Counted from the first letter of the stretch, positions 44,021-55,136 are shown. The stretch: DNA of 64,000 bases from Jannaschia faecimaris (GCF_900107415.1 NZ_FNPX01000006.1:62001-126000); one strand, 5' to 3'. Numbers and translations are program-made. The notes: generated by a model from the sequence alone, not told the origin.

Positions 44021-45190
44021 ATGACTGAAATCGCGCATGGCGCGGTCGTCGTCCTTCCGGGCGAGGCCATCGTTTCCCGTTGGTGGCGAACGATCGACAA
44101 GGGCGTGCTGGGTGCGCTGGTCCTTCTGTTCGCAGTTGGTCTTCTGCTCGGCTTTGCCGCGTCGGTCCCGTTGGCCGAGCGTAATGGATTGCCGCCTTTC
44201 CACTATGTCTACCGTCAGGCGATCTTCGGCAGCATGGCCTTTGCGGTGATGTTGGGCATCTCGATGATGTCGCCGCAAATGGTGCGCCGCCTCGGAGTGA
44301 TCGGCTTCTTCTTCGCCGCAGCCGCCGTGATGCTGCTGCCGGTTCTGGGCACCGATTTCGGCAAAGGCGCGGTGCGTTGGTATTCGCTCGGCTTCGCCAG
44401 CGTTCAGCCGTCGGAGTTTCTGAAACCGGTCTTCATCATCATGACCGCTTGGCTCATGGCCTCCGCGAACGAACCAGGCGGCCCGCCGGGCAAGACCATC
44501 AGCTTTGCCGTGCTGATCCTCATCGTCGCGTTCCTGGCCCTGCAGCCCGATTTCGGGCAGGCCATGCTGACAATCGTGGCTTGGTCCGCCGTGTACTTCG
44601 TCGCCGGTGCGCCCATCTTTATCCTGACGGGCGTCGTCGCCTGCGTGGGATTGGTTGGCGTCCTAGCCTACAACAATTCCGAACATTTCGCCCGTCGGAT
44701 CGACGGCTTCCTGAGCCCGGACGTCGATCCGCGCACGCAGATGGGCTATGCTATCGACGCGATCCGCGAAGGCGGCTTTTTCGGCACCGGCGTGAACGAG
44801 GGGCGGGTTAAATGGATTCTGCCAGACGCGCACACCGACTTCATCATCGCGGTCGCGGCTGAAGAGTACGGACTGGTGATGGTTGTTTTCATCGTGGCCC
44901 TGTTCGGGTTCATCGCCGCCCGCTGCCTGTTCCGGCTGTGCAGCGAGCGGGATACATTCATTCGTTTGGCAGGCACTGGCCTGACCGTGCTCTTGGCCAG
45001 TCAGGCATTCATCAACCTTGGCGTTGCGGTCCGCCTTTTGCCGGCCAAGGGGATGACCTTGCCCTTCGTCAGCTACGGCGGGTCTTCGCTTATCGCGATG
45101 GGAGCCTTGACCGGCATGCTCCTGTGCTTCACCCGGACCCGACCGCAGGCCGAGATCGGAGATCACCTGCTGTCGAACGGATACCGCTGA
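44021..45190 (+). CDS. ftsW: Peptidoglycan glycosyltransferase FtsW
   Basis: A 389-residue SEDS-family polymerase with about ten membrane helices. The conserved C-terminal signature [20 protein letters not shown] is present, as are [11 protein letters not shown] and the [11 protein letters not shown] stretch with the catalytic Asp region. It polymerises lipid II at the division septum with FtsI. murG follows after 10 bases. A GGCGG ribosome site precedes the ATG. In related genomes murD usually lies just upstream; here an IS remnant does. Confidence 0.97.
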   Translation: MTEIAHGAVVVLPGEAIVSRWWRTIDKGVLGALVLLFAVGLLLGFAASVPLAERNGLPPFHYVYRQAIFGSMAFAVMLGISMMSPQMVRRLGVIGFFFAAAAVMLLPVLGTDFGKGAVRWYSLGFASVQPSEFLKPVFIIMTAWLMASANEPGGPPGKTISFAVLILIVAFLALQPDFGQAMLTIVAWSAVYFVAGAPIFILTGVVACVGLVGVLAYNNSEHFARRIDGFLSPDVDPRTQMGYAIDAIREGGFFGTGVNEGRVKWILPDAHTDFIIAVAAEEYGLVMVVFIVALFGFIAARCLFRLCSERDTFIRLAGTGLTVLLASQAFINLGVAVRLLPAKGMTLPFVSYGGSSLIAMGALTGMLLCFTRTRPQAEIGDHLLSNGYR

Positions 45191-45200
45191 GGAGCTGCAA

Positions 45201-46295
45201 ATGGCCGCGCCGCTGATCGTCATCGCCGCAGGGGGCACCGGGGGCCACATGTTCCCCGCGCAGGCCCTGGCCGAGGAAATGCTGGCACGCGGTTGGCGCG
45301 TAAAGCTGTCCACCGACGAACGCGGCGCGCGCTACGCGGATGGATTTCCGGACGATGTGACGATTGATATCGTTCCTGCCGCAACCTTCGCACGGGGCGG
45401 GCTTGGCGCGAAAATCGCCGTGCTGCCGAAGTTGGTGGGCGGGGTGTTTCGCGCCATGTCGGGTTTCCGCAAGGACCGGCCGCAGATCGTGGCCGGATTT
45501 GGCGGCTATCCGGCCATTCCGGCCATGGCGGCGGCCGTTTTGATGAAGCTGCCACGCATTATCCACGAACAGAACGGTGTTTTGGGGCGGGTGAACCAGA
45601 TCTTCGCGACGCGCGTCGACGCCTTTGCCTGCGGGACTTGGCCAACCAAGCTTCCCGAAGGTGTCGAGGGGCAGCACACAGGCAACCCGGTGCGCGCGTC
45701 GATCCTGGCGCGGGCTGGGGCGGGGTACATCCCGCCCGGAGACTACCCGATGACCGTGCTGGTAATTGGCGGCAGCCAAGGCGCGCGCATTCTGTCGGAC
45801 GAGGTGCCCGCCGCGCTTTCCGCACTGCCCGACGATCTGCGTCGGCACCTGCGGGTCGCCCAACAGGCCCGCCCCGAGGATATCGAGCGGGTTACCGAAT
45901 TCTATGAACAAGCCGGCATCAGCGCAGAAATCAGGCCGTTTTTCGATGACGTCCCAAATCGCATGGCGGATGCACAATTGGTGATCTGTCGGGCGGGTGC
46001 CTCAACAGTGGCGGACCTGTCGGTCATCGGACGCCCTTCAATCCTTATCCCATATGCCGTGGCGGCGGGCGACCATCAGACCGCAAACGCCCGCGGTCTG
46101 TCGGATGCGGGTGCGGCGATCCTGCTGCCGGAGCGCAAGCTGACGCAGGCCACCCTGACCGAACAGGTCGAACTGATCCTCACCAACCCGGATGGTGCAT
46201 TGCAGATGCACCGCGCGGCCATGTCCGTGGCCGTGCCCGATGCCGCGCAGCGCCTGGCGGACCTGGCTGAATATATTGCGAGCAAAGACATATGA
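45201..46295 (+). CDS. murG: Undecaprenyl-PP-MurNAc-pentapeptide GlcNAc transferase
   Basis: A 364-residue GT-B enzyme converting lipid I to lipid II at the inner face of the cytoplasmic membrane. The N-terminal [17 protein letters not shown] is the diphosphate-binding loop; [32 protein letters not shown] and [14 protein letters not shown] follow, with [11 protein letters not shown] at the UDP-GlcNAc site. It overlaps murC by four bases (ATGA). Confidence 0.97.
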   Translation: MAAPLIVIAAGGTGGHMFPAQALAEEMLARGWRVKLSTDERGARYADGFPDDVTIDIVPAATFARGGLGAKIAVLPKLVGGVFRAMSGFRKDRPQIVAGFGGYPAIPAMAAAVLMKLPRIIHEQNGVLGRVNQIFATRVDAFACGTWPTKLPEGVEGQHTGNPVRASILARAGAGYIPPGDYPMTVLVIGGSQGARILSDEVPAALSALPDDLRRHLRVAQQARPEDIERVTEFYEQAGISAEIRPFFDDVPNRMADAQLVICRAGASTVADLSVIGRPSILIPYAVAAGDHQTANARGLSDAGAAILLPERKLTQATLTEQVELILTNPDGALQMHRAAMSVAVPDAAQRLADLAEYIASKDI

Positions 46296-47692
46296 ACGCG
46301 ACCAAACTTCCCCAGGCCATGGGGCCGATCCACTTTGTCGGTATCGGGGGCATCGGCATGTCCGGCATTGCCGAGGTACTCTTGTCCAATGGATTGACGG
46401 TGCAAGGGTCCGATCTGAAGGCCACGCCCATCACCGATCGCCTGGCCGACAAGGGCGCGACGATCTTCGTGGGCCAGAAGGCCGGGAACCTGGATGCGGC
46501 CGAGGTCGTCGTCATCTCCTCCGCGATCAAGCCGGGCAACCCGGAGCTGGATGCAGCGCGGGCGCGCGGCTTGCCCGTGGTACGCCGGGCCGAGATGTTG
46601 GCCGAACTGATGCGCCTGAAGTCCAACGTCGCCGTGGCGGGCACGCATGGAAAGACGACGACCACGACGATGGTCGCCGCTCTTCTGGACGCGGGGGAGT
46701 TGGACCCAACTGTCATCAACGGCGGCATCATCCACGCCTATGGCTCCAACGCGCGGCAGGGACAGGGAGAGTGGATGGTGGTCGAGGCCGACGAGAGCGA
46801 CGGCACCTTCAACCGCCTGCCGGCGACGATCGCGATCGTCACCAACATAGACCCCGAGCATATGGAACACTGGGGCACGATCGAGAACCTGCGTCAGGGC
46901 TTTACCGATTTCGTTTCGGGAATCCCGTTCTACGGACTGGCTGTCTGCTGCACCGACCATGCGGAGGTGCGCGCACTTGTGGGCCGCATCACCGATCGCC
47001 GTGTGGTGACCTTTGGTTTCAACGCGCAGGCGGACGTGCGTGCCGTGAACTTGACCTACGAAGGCGGCGTGGCTCATTTCGACATTCAGCTTCAGGCCGA
47101 GGATGCCGTTATCGAAGGCTGTCGCTTGCCCATGCCCGGCGATCACAACGTGTCCAACGCCCTGTCGGCGGTGGCCGTCGCACGCGAGCTGGGCGTGCCG
47201 AGGGACGTGATCCGCGAAGGGCTGGCCAGCTTTGGCGGCGTCAATCGTCGCTTTACTCGCGTGGGCGAATGGAATGGTGTGCCGATCATCGACGACTACG
47301 GCCACCATCCGGTTGAAATCGCTGCGGTCCTGCGGGCGGCGCGGCAATCCATCGGCGATACAGGCCGCGTCATCGCGATCCACCAGCCGCATCGCTATTC
47401 GCGACTGCACTCGCTTTTCGACGACTTCTGCGGCTGTTTCAACGATGCGGACGTTGTCGGCATCGCGGATATCTATGCCGCCGGCGAGGACCCGATCGAG
47501 GGCGCGAGCCGCGACGATCTGGTGGCGGGATTGATCCGAACCGGCCATCGCCATGCCCGCGCCGTGACCAGCGAGGATGACCTGGAGCGTCTGGTGCGCG
47601 AACAGGCGCGCGATGGCGATATTATCGTATGTCTGGGGGCGGGTACGATCTCGGCCTGGGCCAATGCACTGCCCGGACGTTTGAATGGCTGA
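46292..47692 (+). CDS. murC: UDP-N-acetylmuramate--L-alanine ligase
   Basis: A 466-residue Mur ligase that adds L-alanine to UDP-MurNAc. N-terminal UDP-binding [21 protein letters not shown] loop [21 protein letters not shown] and DEFxGH-like region ([14 protein letters not shown]) are in the right order. murG overlaps it; the small DUF2484 gene lies 57 bases downstream. Confidence 0.97.
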   Translation: MNATKLPQAMGPIHFVGIGGIGMSGIAEVLLSNGLTVQGSDLKATPITDRLADKGATIFVGQKAGNLDAAEVVVISSAIKPGNPELDAARARGLPVVRRAEMLAELMRLKSNVAVAGTHGKTTTTTMVAALLDAGELDPTVINGGIIHAYGSNARQGQGEWMVVEADESDGTFNRLPATIAIVTNIDPEHMEHWGTIENLRQGFTDFVSGIPFYGLAVCCTDHAEVRALVGRITDRRVVTFGFNAQADVRAVNLTYEGGVAHFDIQLQAEDAVIEGCRLPMPGDHNVSNALSAVAVARELGVPRDVIREGLASFGGVNRRFTRVGEWNGVPIIDDYGHHPVEIAAVLRAARQSIGDTGRVIAIHQPHRYSRLHSLFDDFCGCFNDADVVGIADIYAAGEDPIEGASRDDLVAGLIRTGHRHARAVTSEDDLERLVREQARDGDIIVCLGAGTISAWANALPGRLNG

Positions 47693-47749
47693 AATGGGCG
47701 AGGGGCCAGCCCCTCTCGCTCCCCGGAATATTTATGGAAAGGGGAAGCC

Positions 47750-47986
47750 ATGGCCCTGATCGCGATTTGCCTTTGGGTCGTGTCGGCCTGGTTGCTGATG
47801 GTCTCGTTGACGGCGAAGCAGAGCTGGCCCGCGGCCTATGGGTTGATAGCAGTCGGTGTCCCCATCGTGATCTGGCTGGGTTGGTCAATGGGCTGGCTGT
47901 GGGCCGCGGGCGGGGTGGCGGTGATGATGCTGGTCCTGCGTTGGCCGCTTATCTATTCGGTCCGGTGGCTAAAGGAGAAACTGTGA
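47750..47986 (+). CDS. DUF2484 small membrane protein
   Basis: A 78-residue protein of three helices ([55 protein letters not shown]) ending in KEKL. This is the DUF2484 family, found between murC and murB in Rhodobacteraceae dcw clusters. Function unknown, but synteny points to cell-wall synthesis. Its TGA overlaps the murB start (TGATG). A GGAAAGGGGAAG site precedes its ATG. Confidence 0.9.
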   Translation: MALIAICLWVVSAWLLMVSLTAKQSWPAAYGLIAVGVPIVIWLGWSMGWLWAAGGVAVMMLVLRWPLIYSVRWLKEKL

Positions 47987-48903
47987 TGACACTGCCGGAC
48001 GTGCGTGGAACGCTCACCGAGAACCGCTCGCTTGCCGATCTTACGTGGCTGCGCGTCGGGGGGGCAGCGGATGCGTTGTTCCAGCCCGCCGATATCGATG
48101 ATCTCTGTACCTTTCTCAAGGCGCTCCCCGCGGATGTGGACGTTTTCCCGATGGGTGTCGGCTCCAACCTTATCGTGCGTGACGGGGGGCTGCGCGCCGT
48201 CGTTGTGCGATTGGGGCGCGGGTTCAATCCGGTCGAGGTCGACGGGGCGCAGGTGTACGCCGGGGCCGCCGCGTTGGATGCTCACGTGGCGCGTAAGGCC
48301 GCACAGGCGGGGCGAGACCTTACCTTTCTGCGGACCATCCCCGGCTCTATCGGTGGTGCGGTCAAGATGAACGCGGGCTGCTATGGCAGCTATGTCGCCG
48401 ACTACCTTGTCGAAGTTCAGGCGGTGGCAAGAACCGGTGAGGTCATAACGATCCCGGCCGCCGACCTGCATTTTGCCTACCGTTCGAGCCGGGTGCCTGA
48501 GGGCGCGATTGTGACGCGCGCCACCTTCCGCGCCGAGGCGGGCGAGCCAGCCGCGCTGGAGGAGCGGATGAAGGATCAGCTTGCCAAGCGCGACGCGACC
48601 CAACCCACGCGTGATCGCAGTGCCGGTTCGACGTTTCGCAACCCCGCCGGCTTTAGCTCCACCGGGCGCGTGGATGACACGCACGACCTGAAGGCCTGGA
48701 AGCTGATTGATGACGCGGGGCTTCGCGGGGCGACGCGGGGCGGGGCGATCATGTCGCCCAAACACTCGAACTTCCTTGTCAATGCCGGAGGTGCCACCGC
48801 TGCCGATTTGGAGGGCCTGGGAGAAGAGGTGCGGAAAAAGGTTTTCGAGAACAGCGGATTCACGCTAGAATGGGAAATCATGAGGGTGGGCGAACCACTC
48901 TGA
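47986..48903 (+). CDS. murB: UDP-N-acetylenolpyruvoylglucosamine reductase
   Basis: A 305-residue FAD enzyme reducing UDP-enolpyruvyl-GlcNAc to UDP-MurNAc. FAD-binding parts [26 protein letters not shown] and [20 protein letters not shown], the GSTFRNP catalytic Ser/Arg region, and [14 protein letters not shown] with the C-terminal glutamate [11 protein letters not shown] fit the type without the extra loop domain. Start is the ATG overlapping the DUF2484 stop; the frame extends far upstream but over other genes. Confidence 0.96.
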   Translation: MTLPDVRGTLTENRSLADLTWLRVGGAADALFQPADIDDLCTFLKALPADVDVFPMGVGSNLIVRDGGLRAVVVRLGRGFNPVEVDGAQVYAGAAALDAHVARKAAQAGRDLTFLRTIPGSIGGAVKMNAGCYGSYVADYLVEVQAVARTGEVITIPAADLHFAYRSSRVPEGAIVTRATFRAEAGEPAALEERMKDQLAKRDATQPTRDRSAGSTFRNPAGFSSTGRVDDTHDLKAWKLIDDAGLRGATRGGAIMSPKHSNFLVNAGGATAADLEGLGEEVRKKVFENSGFTLEWEIMRVGEPL

Positions 48904-49005
48904 GAGCGGGCCGGAGAGCCCACAGTCCCGAACGGCCCGTCAGAGGCTGGGACATTAAGAAGGTCGGGGCGCAATGATCCCGGCACGAGGCGCAGGAATT
49001 CGGGT

Positions 49006-49926
49006 ATGTCGGGCAGGACACCCATGCATGTTGCCGTCCTCATGGGCGGCCCTTCGGCAGAACGAGAGGTCAGCCTCTCGACAGCACGCGGCTGCGCGGA
49101 CGCCTTGCGGGGTGAGGGGTTCAAGGTGACCGAACTGGACGCCGGGGCAAATGGTGGCCCAGAATTGGTGGCGCGGCTGCAACAGGTTGCACCCGATGTT
49201 GTGTTCAATGCGTTGCATGGCCGTTGGGGCGAAGATGGCTGCATTCAGGGTCTGCTGGAGTGGATCCGAATTCCCTACACCCATTCAGGCGTGCTGGCAT
49301 CGGCCCTTGCGATGGACAAGGCCCGGACCAAGGACGTGTATCGCAGCGCCGGCTTACCGGTGATGCAAAGCCGGATCGTTTCCAAGTCCGAGGCGATGGC
49401 CGGGCATATCCTGCCGTTGCCCTATGTGGTGAAGCCGAACAACGAAGGCTCCTCGGTCGGGATCTACATCGTGACCGAGGGCGAACCGCCGGTTCTGGCG
49501 GACACGATGCCGGACATGGTGATGGTCGAGACCTACGCACCGGGACGCGAACTGACCTGCACAGTACTGGGTGAGCGCGCTCTGGCGGTGACCGAGATAC
49601 ACATGGACGGCTGGTACGATTACGAGGCGAAATATGCCCCCGGCGGCAGCCGCCACTCGGTTCCCGCCGATCTTCCACCGGACATAACCGCCGCGTGCCA
49701 GTCCTTCGCTTTGCGGGCGCACAAGGCACTTGGCTGTCGGTCGATCAGTCGGACGGATTTCCGCTGGGACGACACGCGCGGGCTGGACGGCCTCATCCTG
49801 CTGGAGACGAACACGCAACCGGGCATGACGCCCACCTCTTTGACGCCCGAACAGGCCGAGCAGGCCGGTATCAGCTTTGGGGCGCTTTGTGCGCAACTGG
49901 TGGCGGAGGCGTCATGCGACCGGTGA
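49006..49926 (+). CDS. ddl: D-alanine--D-alanine ligase
   Basis: A 306-residue ATP-grasp ligase joining two D-alanines for the pentapeptide. HVAVLMGGPSAEREVSLSTA, HGRWGEDGCIQGLLE, HSGVLASALAMDK, VKPNNEGSSVGI and the C-terminal LLETNTQPGMTPTSL are all typical. The start at MSGRTPMHV is likely; an in-frame ATG six codons later has an AGGA site and is an alternative. ftsQ overlaps it by 13 bases. Confidence 0.96.
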   Translation: MSGRTPMHVAVLMGGPSAEREVSLSTARGCADALRGEGFKVTELDAGANGGPELVARLQQVAPDVVFNALHGRWGEDGCIQGLLEWIRIPYTHSGVLASALAMDKARTKDVYRSAGLPVMQSRIVSKSEAMAGHILPLPYVVKPNNEGSSVGIYIVTEGEPPVLADTMPDMVMVETYAPGRELTCTVLGERALAVTEIHMDGWYDYEAKYAPGGSRHSVPADLPPDITAACQSFALRAHKALGCRSISRTDFRWDDTRGLDGLILLETNTQPGMTPTSLTPEQAEQAGISFGALCAQLVAEASCDR

Positions 49927-50828
49927 AGATGCCCGCCCCCAAAGCCACGCGCGCAACCACGGACCCCGCGCCGTCACGTTGGCAGTACCGGATGCAGCGG
50001 CTGTGGCTGACCCCGTTGTTCCGGGCGATGGTTCGGACCGGAATACCCAGCTTTGGTTTTGTCATCCTGGTTACCTGGTACATCAATGACGACGCGCGCA
50101 TCATCGCCATGGTCGATTGGTACGAAGGCACCGTGAGTGCGGTGCAGGATCGGCCCGAGTTCATGGTTTCCCTTCTGCGCATAGAGGGGGCTAGCGTAGA
50201 CCTGCAGGACGATATTCAGGAGGCTTTGGCCATCGACCTGCCGCTGTCGCAGTTCAAGCTCGACATGGATGCCCTGCGCGACAAACTGGTCAGCCTGGAC
50301 CCGGTTCTGGACGCCGAGGTGCGGGTTAAATCCGGGGGCGTGCTGCTGCTCAAGGTGACCGAGCGGACGCCCGCCGTCGCATGGCAGACCGATGGCGGGG
50401 TCGAGGTGCTGGACGCGACGGGCCACCGGGTCGCAACGCTTCAAAGTCTGGAAGCCGCCGGCGCGCTTCCCTTGATTGCGGGTCGCGGTGCGCAAGAGGT
50501 CGTCCCCGAGGCGTTGACGCTGATCGACGCCGCACGCCCGATCAATGACCGGCTGGTCGGTTTGAACCGGATTGGCAACCGCCGCTGGGATGTTGTGCTG
50601 ACCGATAATCAGATCATCGCCCTGCCTGAAACGGCCCCCGTCGCCGCGCTTGACCGTGCGCTTGCGATGCATGCCGCCAAGGAGGTGCTGTCGCGCGACG
50701 TCCGTGTTGTCGACTTGCGAATTTCCGATCGCCCCGTCCTGCGTCTTTCGCTCGAAGCCCGCCAGGAGCTAAAGGGCATCCAGGATTTGGAACGTCTTTC
50801 ACTTGACCATTCGGAGGGGGACCAATGA
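49914..50828 (+). CDS. ftsQ: Cell division protein FtsQ
   Basis: A 304-residue bitopic protein: ~40-residue basic cytoplasmic segment, one helix (IPSFGFVILVTWYI), a POTRA domain (FMVSLLRIEGASVDLQDDIQEA) and a beta domain ending SLEARQELKGIQDLERL. FtsQ links early and late divisome parts through FtsB/FtsL. It overlaps ddl at the start and ftsA at the stop (ATGA). Confidence 0.93.
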   Translation: MRPVKMPAPKATRATTDPAPSRWQYRMQRLWLTPLFRAMVRTGIPSFGFVILVTWYINDDARIIAMVDWYEGTVSAVQDRPEFMVSLLRIEGASVDLQDDIQEALAIDLPLSQFKLDMDALRDKLVSLDPVLDAEVRVKSGGVLLLKVTERTPAVAWQTDGGVEVLDATGHRVATLQSLEAAGALPLIAGRGAQEVVPEALTLIDAARPINDRLVGLNRIGNRRWDVVLTDNQIIALPETAPVAALDRALAMHAAKEVLSRDVRVVDLRISDRPVLRLSLEARQELKGIQDLERLSLDHSEGDQ

Positions 50829-52153
50829 GCCGTCTGTTCCACGCACAGCGCGCGATGCGCCGCAAACGTCAGGCCGCCCTTCAGCGAGGCGTCGTTGCCA
50901 TTCTGGACGTAGGCACCTTCAAGACCGCGTGCCTTGTCCTGCGCTTCGAGGAAAACACACCGCAGGGGGAAGGCGTCGGCCACATGGCCGGGCAGTCAAA
51001 CTTCCGCGTCATAGGGGCCACCACGACCCGGTCGCGGGGCATTCGCAATGGCGAAGTAGATGCCATGCCCGAGACGGAGCGCGCGATCCGCACCGCGGTC
51101 CAAGGCGCGCAGAAGATGGCCAATGTCCGCGTCGACCACGTCATCGCGTGTTTTTCCGGCGGACGACCGACGTCCTGGCCCCTGTCAGGGGAGGTGATGC
51201 TGGATGCGGGGCCCTGCACCGTGCACGACGTAGGCCGTGTCCTGTCGTCGATCGACGCGCCTGACATCGGACCTGGGCGCGAGGTGCTGCACGCGCAGCC
51301 CGTGAATTTCGGCATCGATCACCGGACCACCTTGCGCGACCCGCGGGGCCAGACCGGAGAAATGCTGCGTGCCGACATGCACCTGCTGAGCGTCGACGCC
51401 CACGCGATCGAGAATCTGCTGACCTGTATCCACCGCTGCGACCTGGAACTGGCGGGCCTGGCCTCTGCGCCCTATGCCGCCGCCACCTCCGCGTTGGTCG
51501 AGGACGAAAAGGAACTGGGGGCCGCCTGTATCGACATGGGGGCGGGCACCACCGGCATCTCCATCTTCATGCGCAAGCACATGGTCTTTGCCGACACGGT
51601 GCCGTTCGGCGGCGCGCATGTGACCTCCGATATTTCGCAGGGCCTGCGGATTCCCGCTCAGATGGCCGAGATGATCAAGTGCCGCTACGGCGGGGTCCAC
51701 GCCACGGGCATGGACGACCGGGAGTTGATCGCGTTGGAGGCCGACACCGGCGATTGGCACCATGATCGCCGATCCGTCACGCGAACGGAGTTGATCGGGA
51801 TCATCCGCCCTAGGGTCGAGGAAATCCTTGAAGATGCCCGGGTACGCCTTGATGCGGCCGGGTTCGGTGACCTGCCTAGTCAGCGCATCGTGCTGACCGG
51901 CGGGGCTTCGCAGATACCGGGTTTGGACCAATTGGCGGGACGTATCCTGGGGAACCAGGTCCGTCTGGGTCGGCCCTTGCGTGTGCACGGATTGCCCGAG
52001 GCGGCCAAGGGGCCGGCCTTCGCGGCCTGCGTTGGCCTTTGTATGCAGGGGGCCGAACCGCAAGATGAATTCTGGGACTTCGATGCCGTGCCGGAGCGGA
52101 CTTCTGGCCGGTCGATCCGCCGCGCGATGCGGTGGTTCAAGGACAATTGGTAG
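50825..52153 (+). CDS. ftsA: Cell division protein FtsA
   Basis: A 442-residue actin-like protein tethering FtsZ to the membrane. ATPase segments AILDVGTFKTACLVLRF, IDMGAGTTGISIFM and VLTGGASQIPGLDQLA are present, with the SHS2 domain between. The final RSIRRAMRWFKDNW is an amphipathic membrane-targeting helix. It directly follows ftsQ (ATGA overlap) and precedes ftsZ by 156 bases. Confidence 0.96.
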   Translation: MSRLFHAQRAMRRKRQAALQRGVVAILDVGTFKTACLVLRFEENTPQGEGVGHMAGQSNFRVIGATTTRSRGIRNGEVDAMPETERAIRTAVQGAQKMANVRVDHVIACFSGGRPTSWPLSGEVMLDAGPCTVHDVGRVLSSIDAPDIGPGREVLHAQPVNFGIDHRTTLRDPRGQTGEMLRADMHLLSVDAHAIENLLTCIHRCDLELAGLASAPYAAATSALVEDEKELGAACIDMGAGTTGISIFMRKHMVFADTVPFGGAHVTSDISQGLRIPAQMAEMIKCRYGGVHATGMDDRELIALEADTGDWHHDRRSVTRTELIGIIRPRVEEILEDARVRLDAAGFGDLPSQRIVLTGGASQIPGLDQLAGRILGNQVRLGRPLRVHGLPEAAKGPAFAACVGLCMQGAEPQDEFWDFDAVPERTSGRSIRRAMRWFKDNW

Positions 52154-52235
52154 GCCGCTTCCAGGTGATTGCCGCATTTTTGCCGCAATTGGACAGTGGC
52201 GATTCGTTTTTTGGGTGACGTGCTGAATCAAAGGC

Positions 52236-52252
52236 GTTACATTCGCTGTAAC
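52236..52252 (+). promoter_or_regulatory. Dyad GTTAC-N7-GTAAC in the ftsA-ftsZ gap
   Basis: GTTAC at 52236-52240 and GTAAC at 52248-52252 with a seven-base spacer, 57 bases before the ftsZ ATG, in an AT-richer part of the 156-base gap. It may be an operator or part of a promoter for separate ftsZ expression. No identified regulator. Confidence 0.35.
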
Positions 52253-52309
52253 AACGCGGGAAACGCGAAAACGGCCTGAGGCGGGCCCCAAGTACAGGTG
52301 GACAGAGCT

Positions 52310-53890
52310 ATGACATTGAATCTCACCATGCCCGGCACGACCGCGGAGGCCGACTTGCGTCCGCGCATTACCGTTTTCGGTGTGGGCGGCGCGGGCGGCA
52401 ATGCCGTTAACAACATGATCCAGAAGGACCTGGAGGGTGTCGAGTTCGTCGTGGCGAACACCGATGCGCAGGCGCTGGCCCAGAACGCCGCGCAGTCCCG
52501 CATCCAGCTTGGTGCCCGCGTCACCGAAGGTTTGGGCGCAGGTGCCCGCCCGCAGGTCGGCGCATCCGCAGCCGAGGAAACGATCGAGGAAATCGTAGAC
52601 TGTCTTGCTGGCGCGCACATGTGCTTCATCACTGCCGGCATGGGCGGCGGTACCGGCACGGGTGCTGCCCCGATCATCGCGCAGGCGGCGCGTGAACTTG
52701 GCATCCTCACTGTCGGCGTCGTGACCAAGCCGTTCCAGTTCGAGGGCTCCAAGCGCATGCGTCAGGCCGAGGAGGGCGTCGAAGCCCTGCAGAAGGTCGT
52801 GGACACGCTGATCATCATTCCCAACCAGAACCTGTTCCGCCTGGCCAACGAGAAGACGACCTTCACCGAGGCGTTCTCCATGGCCGACGACGTTCTGTAC
52901 CAGGGCGTCAAGGGTGTGACCGACCTGATGGTCCGTCCGGGGATGATCAATCTCGACTTTGCGGACGTCCGCTCGGTCATGGACGAGATGGGCAAGGCCA
53001 TGATGGGGACCGGCGAAGCCGAGGGCGAGGATCGCGCCGTCGAAGCCGCCGAGAAGGCCATCGCCAACCCGCTTCTGGACGAGCTGTCGCTGTCTGGTGC
53101 CAAGGGTGTTCTGATCAACATCACCGGCGGTCACGACCTGACCCTGTTCGAGATGGACGAAGCTGCCAACCGCATCCGCAAGGAAGTGGACGAAGACGCC
53201 AACATCATCGTCGGCTCTACGCTGGATCCCTCCATGGAAGGCATCATGCGTGTCTCGGTCGTCGCGACCGGCATCGACGCGCAGGCCTCCAGTGCGGCCG
53301 AGCCGATGCCCCGCCGCCGCATGTCTGCCGAGCCTGTTGCCCGGACCGAGGCTCCCGCACCCGCTGAGGCTCCGGCCCCCGTTGTGGCCGAAAACCGTGT
53401 CGACGCCCCCGTCGCCCGCACCGAGCCGGAAGCACCAAGCTTTTTCGATGCGGTTGATCAGCACGAAGCCGAGGAGGCCGAGGCCGCAGATGATTTCTTC
53501 GGCCAACAGGATTCTGATGACCTTCCGGCTCCGGCTTATACACCGGCCTCGGCTCCTCCGCCCGTTCACGCGGCCGAGGCACCGCAAACCGCCTTCACCG
53601 CGCCGCGCCCCGCCGGTGGGCCGTCGCCCGAAGCCATGGACCGTTTGCGCGCCGCCGTCAGCAAGGGCGAGCGCGGCATCGCCGCAGACGCGCCGCGTGC
53701 GCCGCAGCATGGCGAAGGTCGCTTTGGCATCGGATCGCTGATCAATCGCATGACGGGTACCGCCGCTGACACGCCGGTTCATCGTCCTGCCGCCGGGCAA
53801 CCTTCGGCCCGCGCGCCCGAAACTCAGGCTGCGCCCGAGGAAGATGAGCGCATCGAAATTCCCGCTTTCCTGCGCCGACAGGCCAACTGA
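52310..53890 (+). CDS. ftsZ: Cell division protein FtsZ
   Basis: A 526-residue tubulin-like GTPase that forms the division ring. GTP loops [36 protein letters not shown] and the T7 loop [11 protein letters not shown] are present. The folded core ends near residue 325; a ~185-residue acidic/proline-rich linker follows, and the last residues [15 protein letters not shown] are the C-terminal tail that binds FtsA. I start at the ATG with AGGTGG upstream; a GTG four codons earlier is in frame. An intrinsic terminator follows. Confidence 0.98.
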   Translation: MTLNLTMPGTTAEADLRPRITVFGVGGAGGNAVNNMIQKDLEGVEFVVANTDAQALAQNAAQSRIQLGARVTEGLGAGARPQVGASAAEETIEEIVDCLAGAHMCFITAGMGGGTGTGAAPIIAQAARELGILTVGVVTKPFQFEGSKRMRQAEEGVEALQKVVDTLIIIPNQNLFRLANEKTTFTEAFSMADDVLYQGVKGVTDLMVRPGMINLDFADVRSVMDEMGKAMMGTGEAEGEDRAVEAAEKAIANPLLDELSLSGAKGVLINITGGHDLTLFEMDEAANRIRKEVDEDANIIVGSTLDPSMEGIMRVSVVATGIDAQASSAAEPMPRRRMSAEPVARTEAPAPAEAPAPVVAENRVDAPVARTEPEAPSFFDAVDQHEAEEAEAADDFFGQQDSDDLPAPAYTPASAPPPVHAAEAPQTAFTAPRPAGGPSPEAMDRLRAAVSKGERGIAADAPRAPQHGEGRFGIGSLINRMTGTAADTPVHRPAAGQPSARAPETQAAPEEDERIEIPAFLRRQAN

Positions 53891-53918
53891 AGCGGTTCCG
53901 AGGCCCAAGACGAAGCTG

Positions 53919-53947
53919 ACGGCGGCCCTCCGGGGCCGCCGTTTTTC
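53919..53947 (+). terminator. Intrinsic terminator after ftsZ
   Basis: ACGGCGGCC and GGCCGCCGT form a nine-base perfect stem around CTCCGG, followed by TTTTC. It is 29 bases after the ftsZ stop, so lpxC probably has its own promoter. Confidence 0.85.
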
Positions 53948-54221
53948 GTTCGGCTTCTGATATTTCTCGTCAACGTGTCTTCACTCTTGCCGGACAGTAT
54001 AGGATTTTTCGCTGGTTTGACGGACTTCCAAGCGTCAGAAAGTATTGAATAAATATCGGAATTACGCCTTCTAGGCAGGTTTTCGCCCACGTGTGTTGCA
54101 TGGCTGTTTCAGCCCGTAACAGGCGTTGAATTGCAGTGACGCGGCCTGTCGCATACCCAAAAATTGAGCAGAGGACCGTCCCTCTCGGGGCGCATAAATC
54201 GAACCAAGCTTGGGTGTAACC
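53948..54221 (+). other. Gap before lpxC with no supported gene
   Basis: This 274-base stretch is AT-richer (e.g. GTATTGAATAAATATCGGAA near 54041-54060) than its neighbours. I see no gene with a signal peptide or motif; frames on the minus strand here are arginine-rich shadows. It probably holds the lpxC promoter and leader. Confidence 0.6.
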
Positions 54222-55136
54222 ATGCAGACCACGATCAAGGACATCGTCCGTTTCGAAGGCACGGGCTTGCACGCCGGTCAGCCTGCGCGCCTGTCGGTAC
54301 ATCCAGCCCCTGCGCATCATGGTATCTGGTTCCGGCGAACCGACCTCGACGGCAATACGATGATTGCCGCGCGCCACGATGCCGTCGAGGCATCACCGCT
54401 TTGCACGCTTCTAGTGAACGAGGCCGGGGTGTCTGTATCCACGGTGGAACACGTCATGGCGGCGCTTGCCGGGTGCGGTATTCACAATGCAATCATCGAT
54501 ATCGACGGCCCTGAGGTTCCCATTCTTGACGGCTCGGCCGCGGGGTTCGTGCGCAAATTTCTATCGACCGGCGTGCGCCGTTTGAACGCACCCGTTCACG
54601 CGATCGAGGTGCTGCGCCGTGTCCACGTGGCCGACGGCATGGTTTCTGCAACGCTGACGCCGGCGGAAGAACTTGAGATCGACTTCGCGATCGATTTCGC
54701 CGATGCCGCCATCGGCCGTCAGCATAAGGTGCTGCGCCTGTCGAACGGGACGTTCGTGCGCGAACTTTGCGACAGTCGCACCTTTTGCCGCCAGGCCGAT
54801 GTCGATGCGATGCGCGCTGCAGGCAAGGCGCTCGGTGGATCACTCGCCAATGCGGTGGTCGTTGATGGGGCCCGCGTGGTAAATCCCGAAGGCTTCCGCC
54901 ACACCGATGAGGCCGTGCGCCACAAGATGCTCGACGCATTGGGCGATCTGGCGCTTGCCGGCGCGCCGATTCTTGGTCGCTATACCGGCGTCCGCGCGGG
55001 CCACGCGATGACGAACCGGGTTCTGCGCGCGCTGTTTGCCGACCCGCTGGCCTATCGAATCCGCACGTTGGCACCCGAAGAATGCCGTATCCTGCCCGGT
55101 GCCGGGTTGGAGCGTGATGTGTTCGCCCACCTCTAG
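54222..55136 (+). CDS. lpxC: UDP-3-O-acyl-N-acetylglucosamine deacetylase
   Basis: A 304-residue zinc deacetylase, the committed step of lipid A synthesis. Zinc ligands are in VEHVMAALAG (His), RHKMLDALGDLAL (His and Asp) and the GHAMTNRVLRAL segment carries the catalytic histidine. Opening TIKDIVRFEGTGLHAG is standard. I start at MQTTIKD, following the GGTGTAACC leader; a TTG four codons earlier is in frame. bamD is next in line. Confidence 0.96.
   Translation: MQTTIKDIVRFEGTGLHAGQPARLSVHPAPAHHGIWFRRTDLDGNTMIAARHDAVEASPLCTLLVNEAGVSVSTVEHVMAALAGCGIHNAIIDIDGPEVPILDGSAAGFVRKFLSTGVRRLNAPVHAIEVLRRVHVADGMVSATLTPAEELEIDFAIDFADAAIGRQHKVLRLSNGTFVRELCDSRTFCRQADVDAMRAAGKALGGSLANAVVVDGARVVNPEGFRHTDEAVRHKMLDALGDLALAGAPILGRYTGVRAGHAMTNRVLRALFADPLAYRIRTLAPEECRILPGAGLERDVFAHL

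Noticed and set aside
46076-47554. Long minus-strand frame opposite murC
   Set aside because: It is wholly antisense to murC, with shadow-like composition and no ribosome site.
51185-53908. A 907-codon open frame on the minus strand opposite ftsA and ftsZ
   Set aside because: It lies entirely antisense to two certain genes, is rich in Arg, His, Gln and Gly with no domain, and such long mirror frames are expected in high-GC coding DNA.
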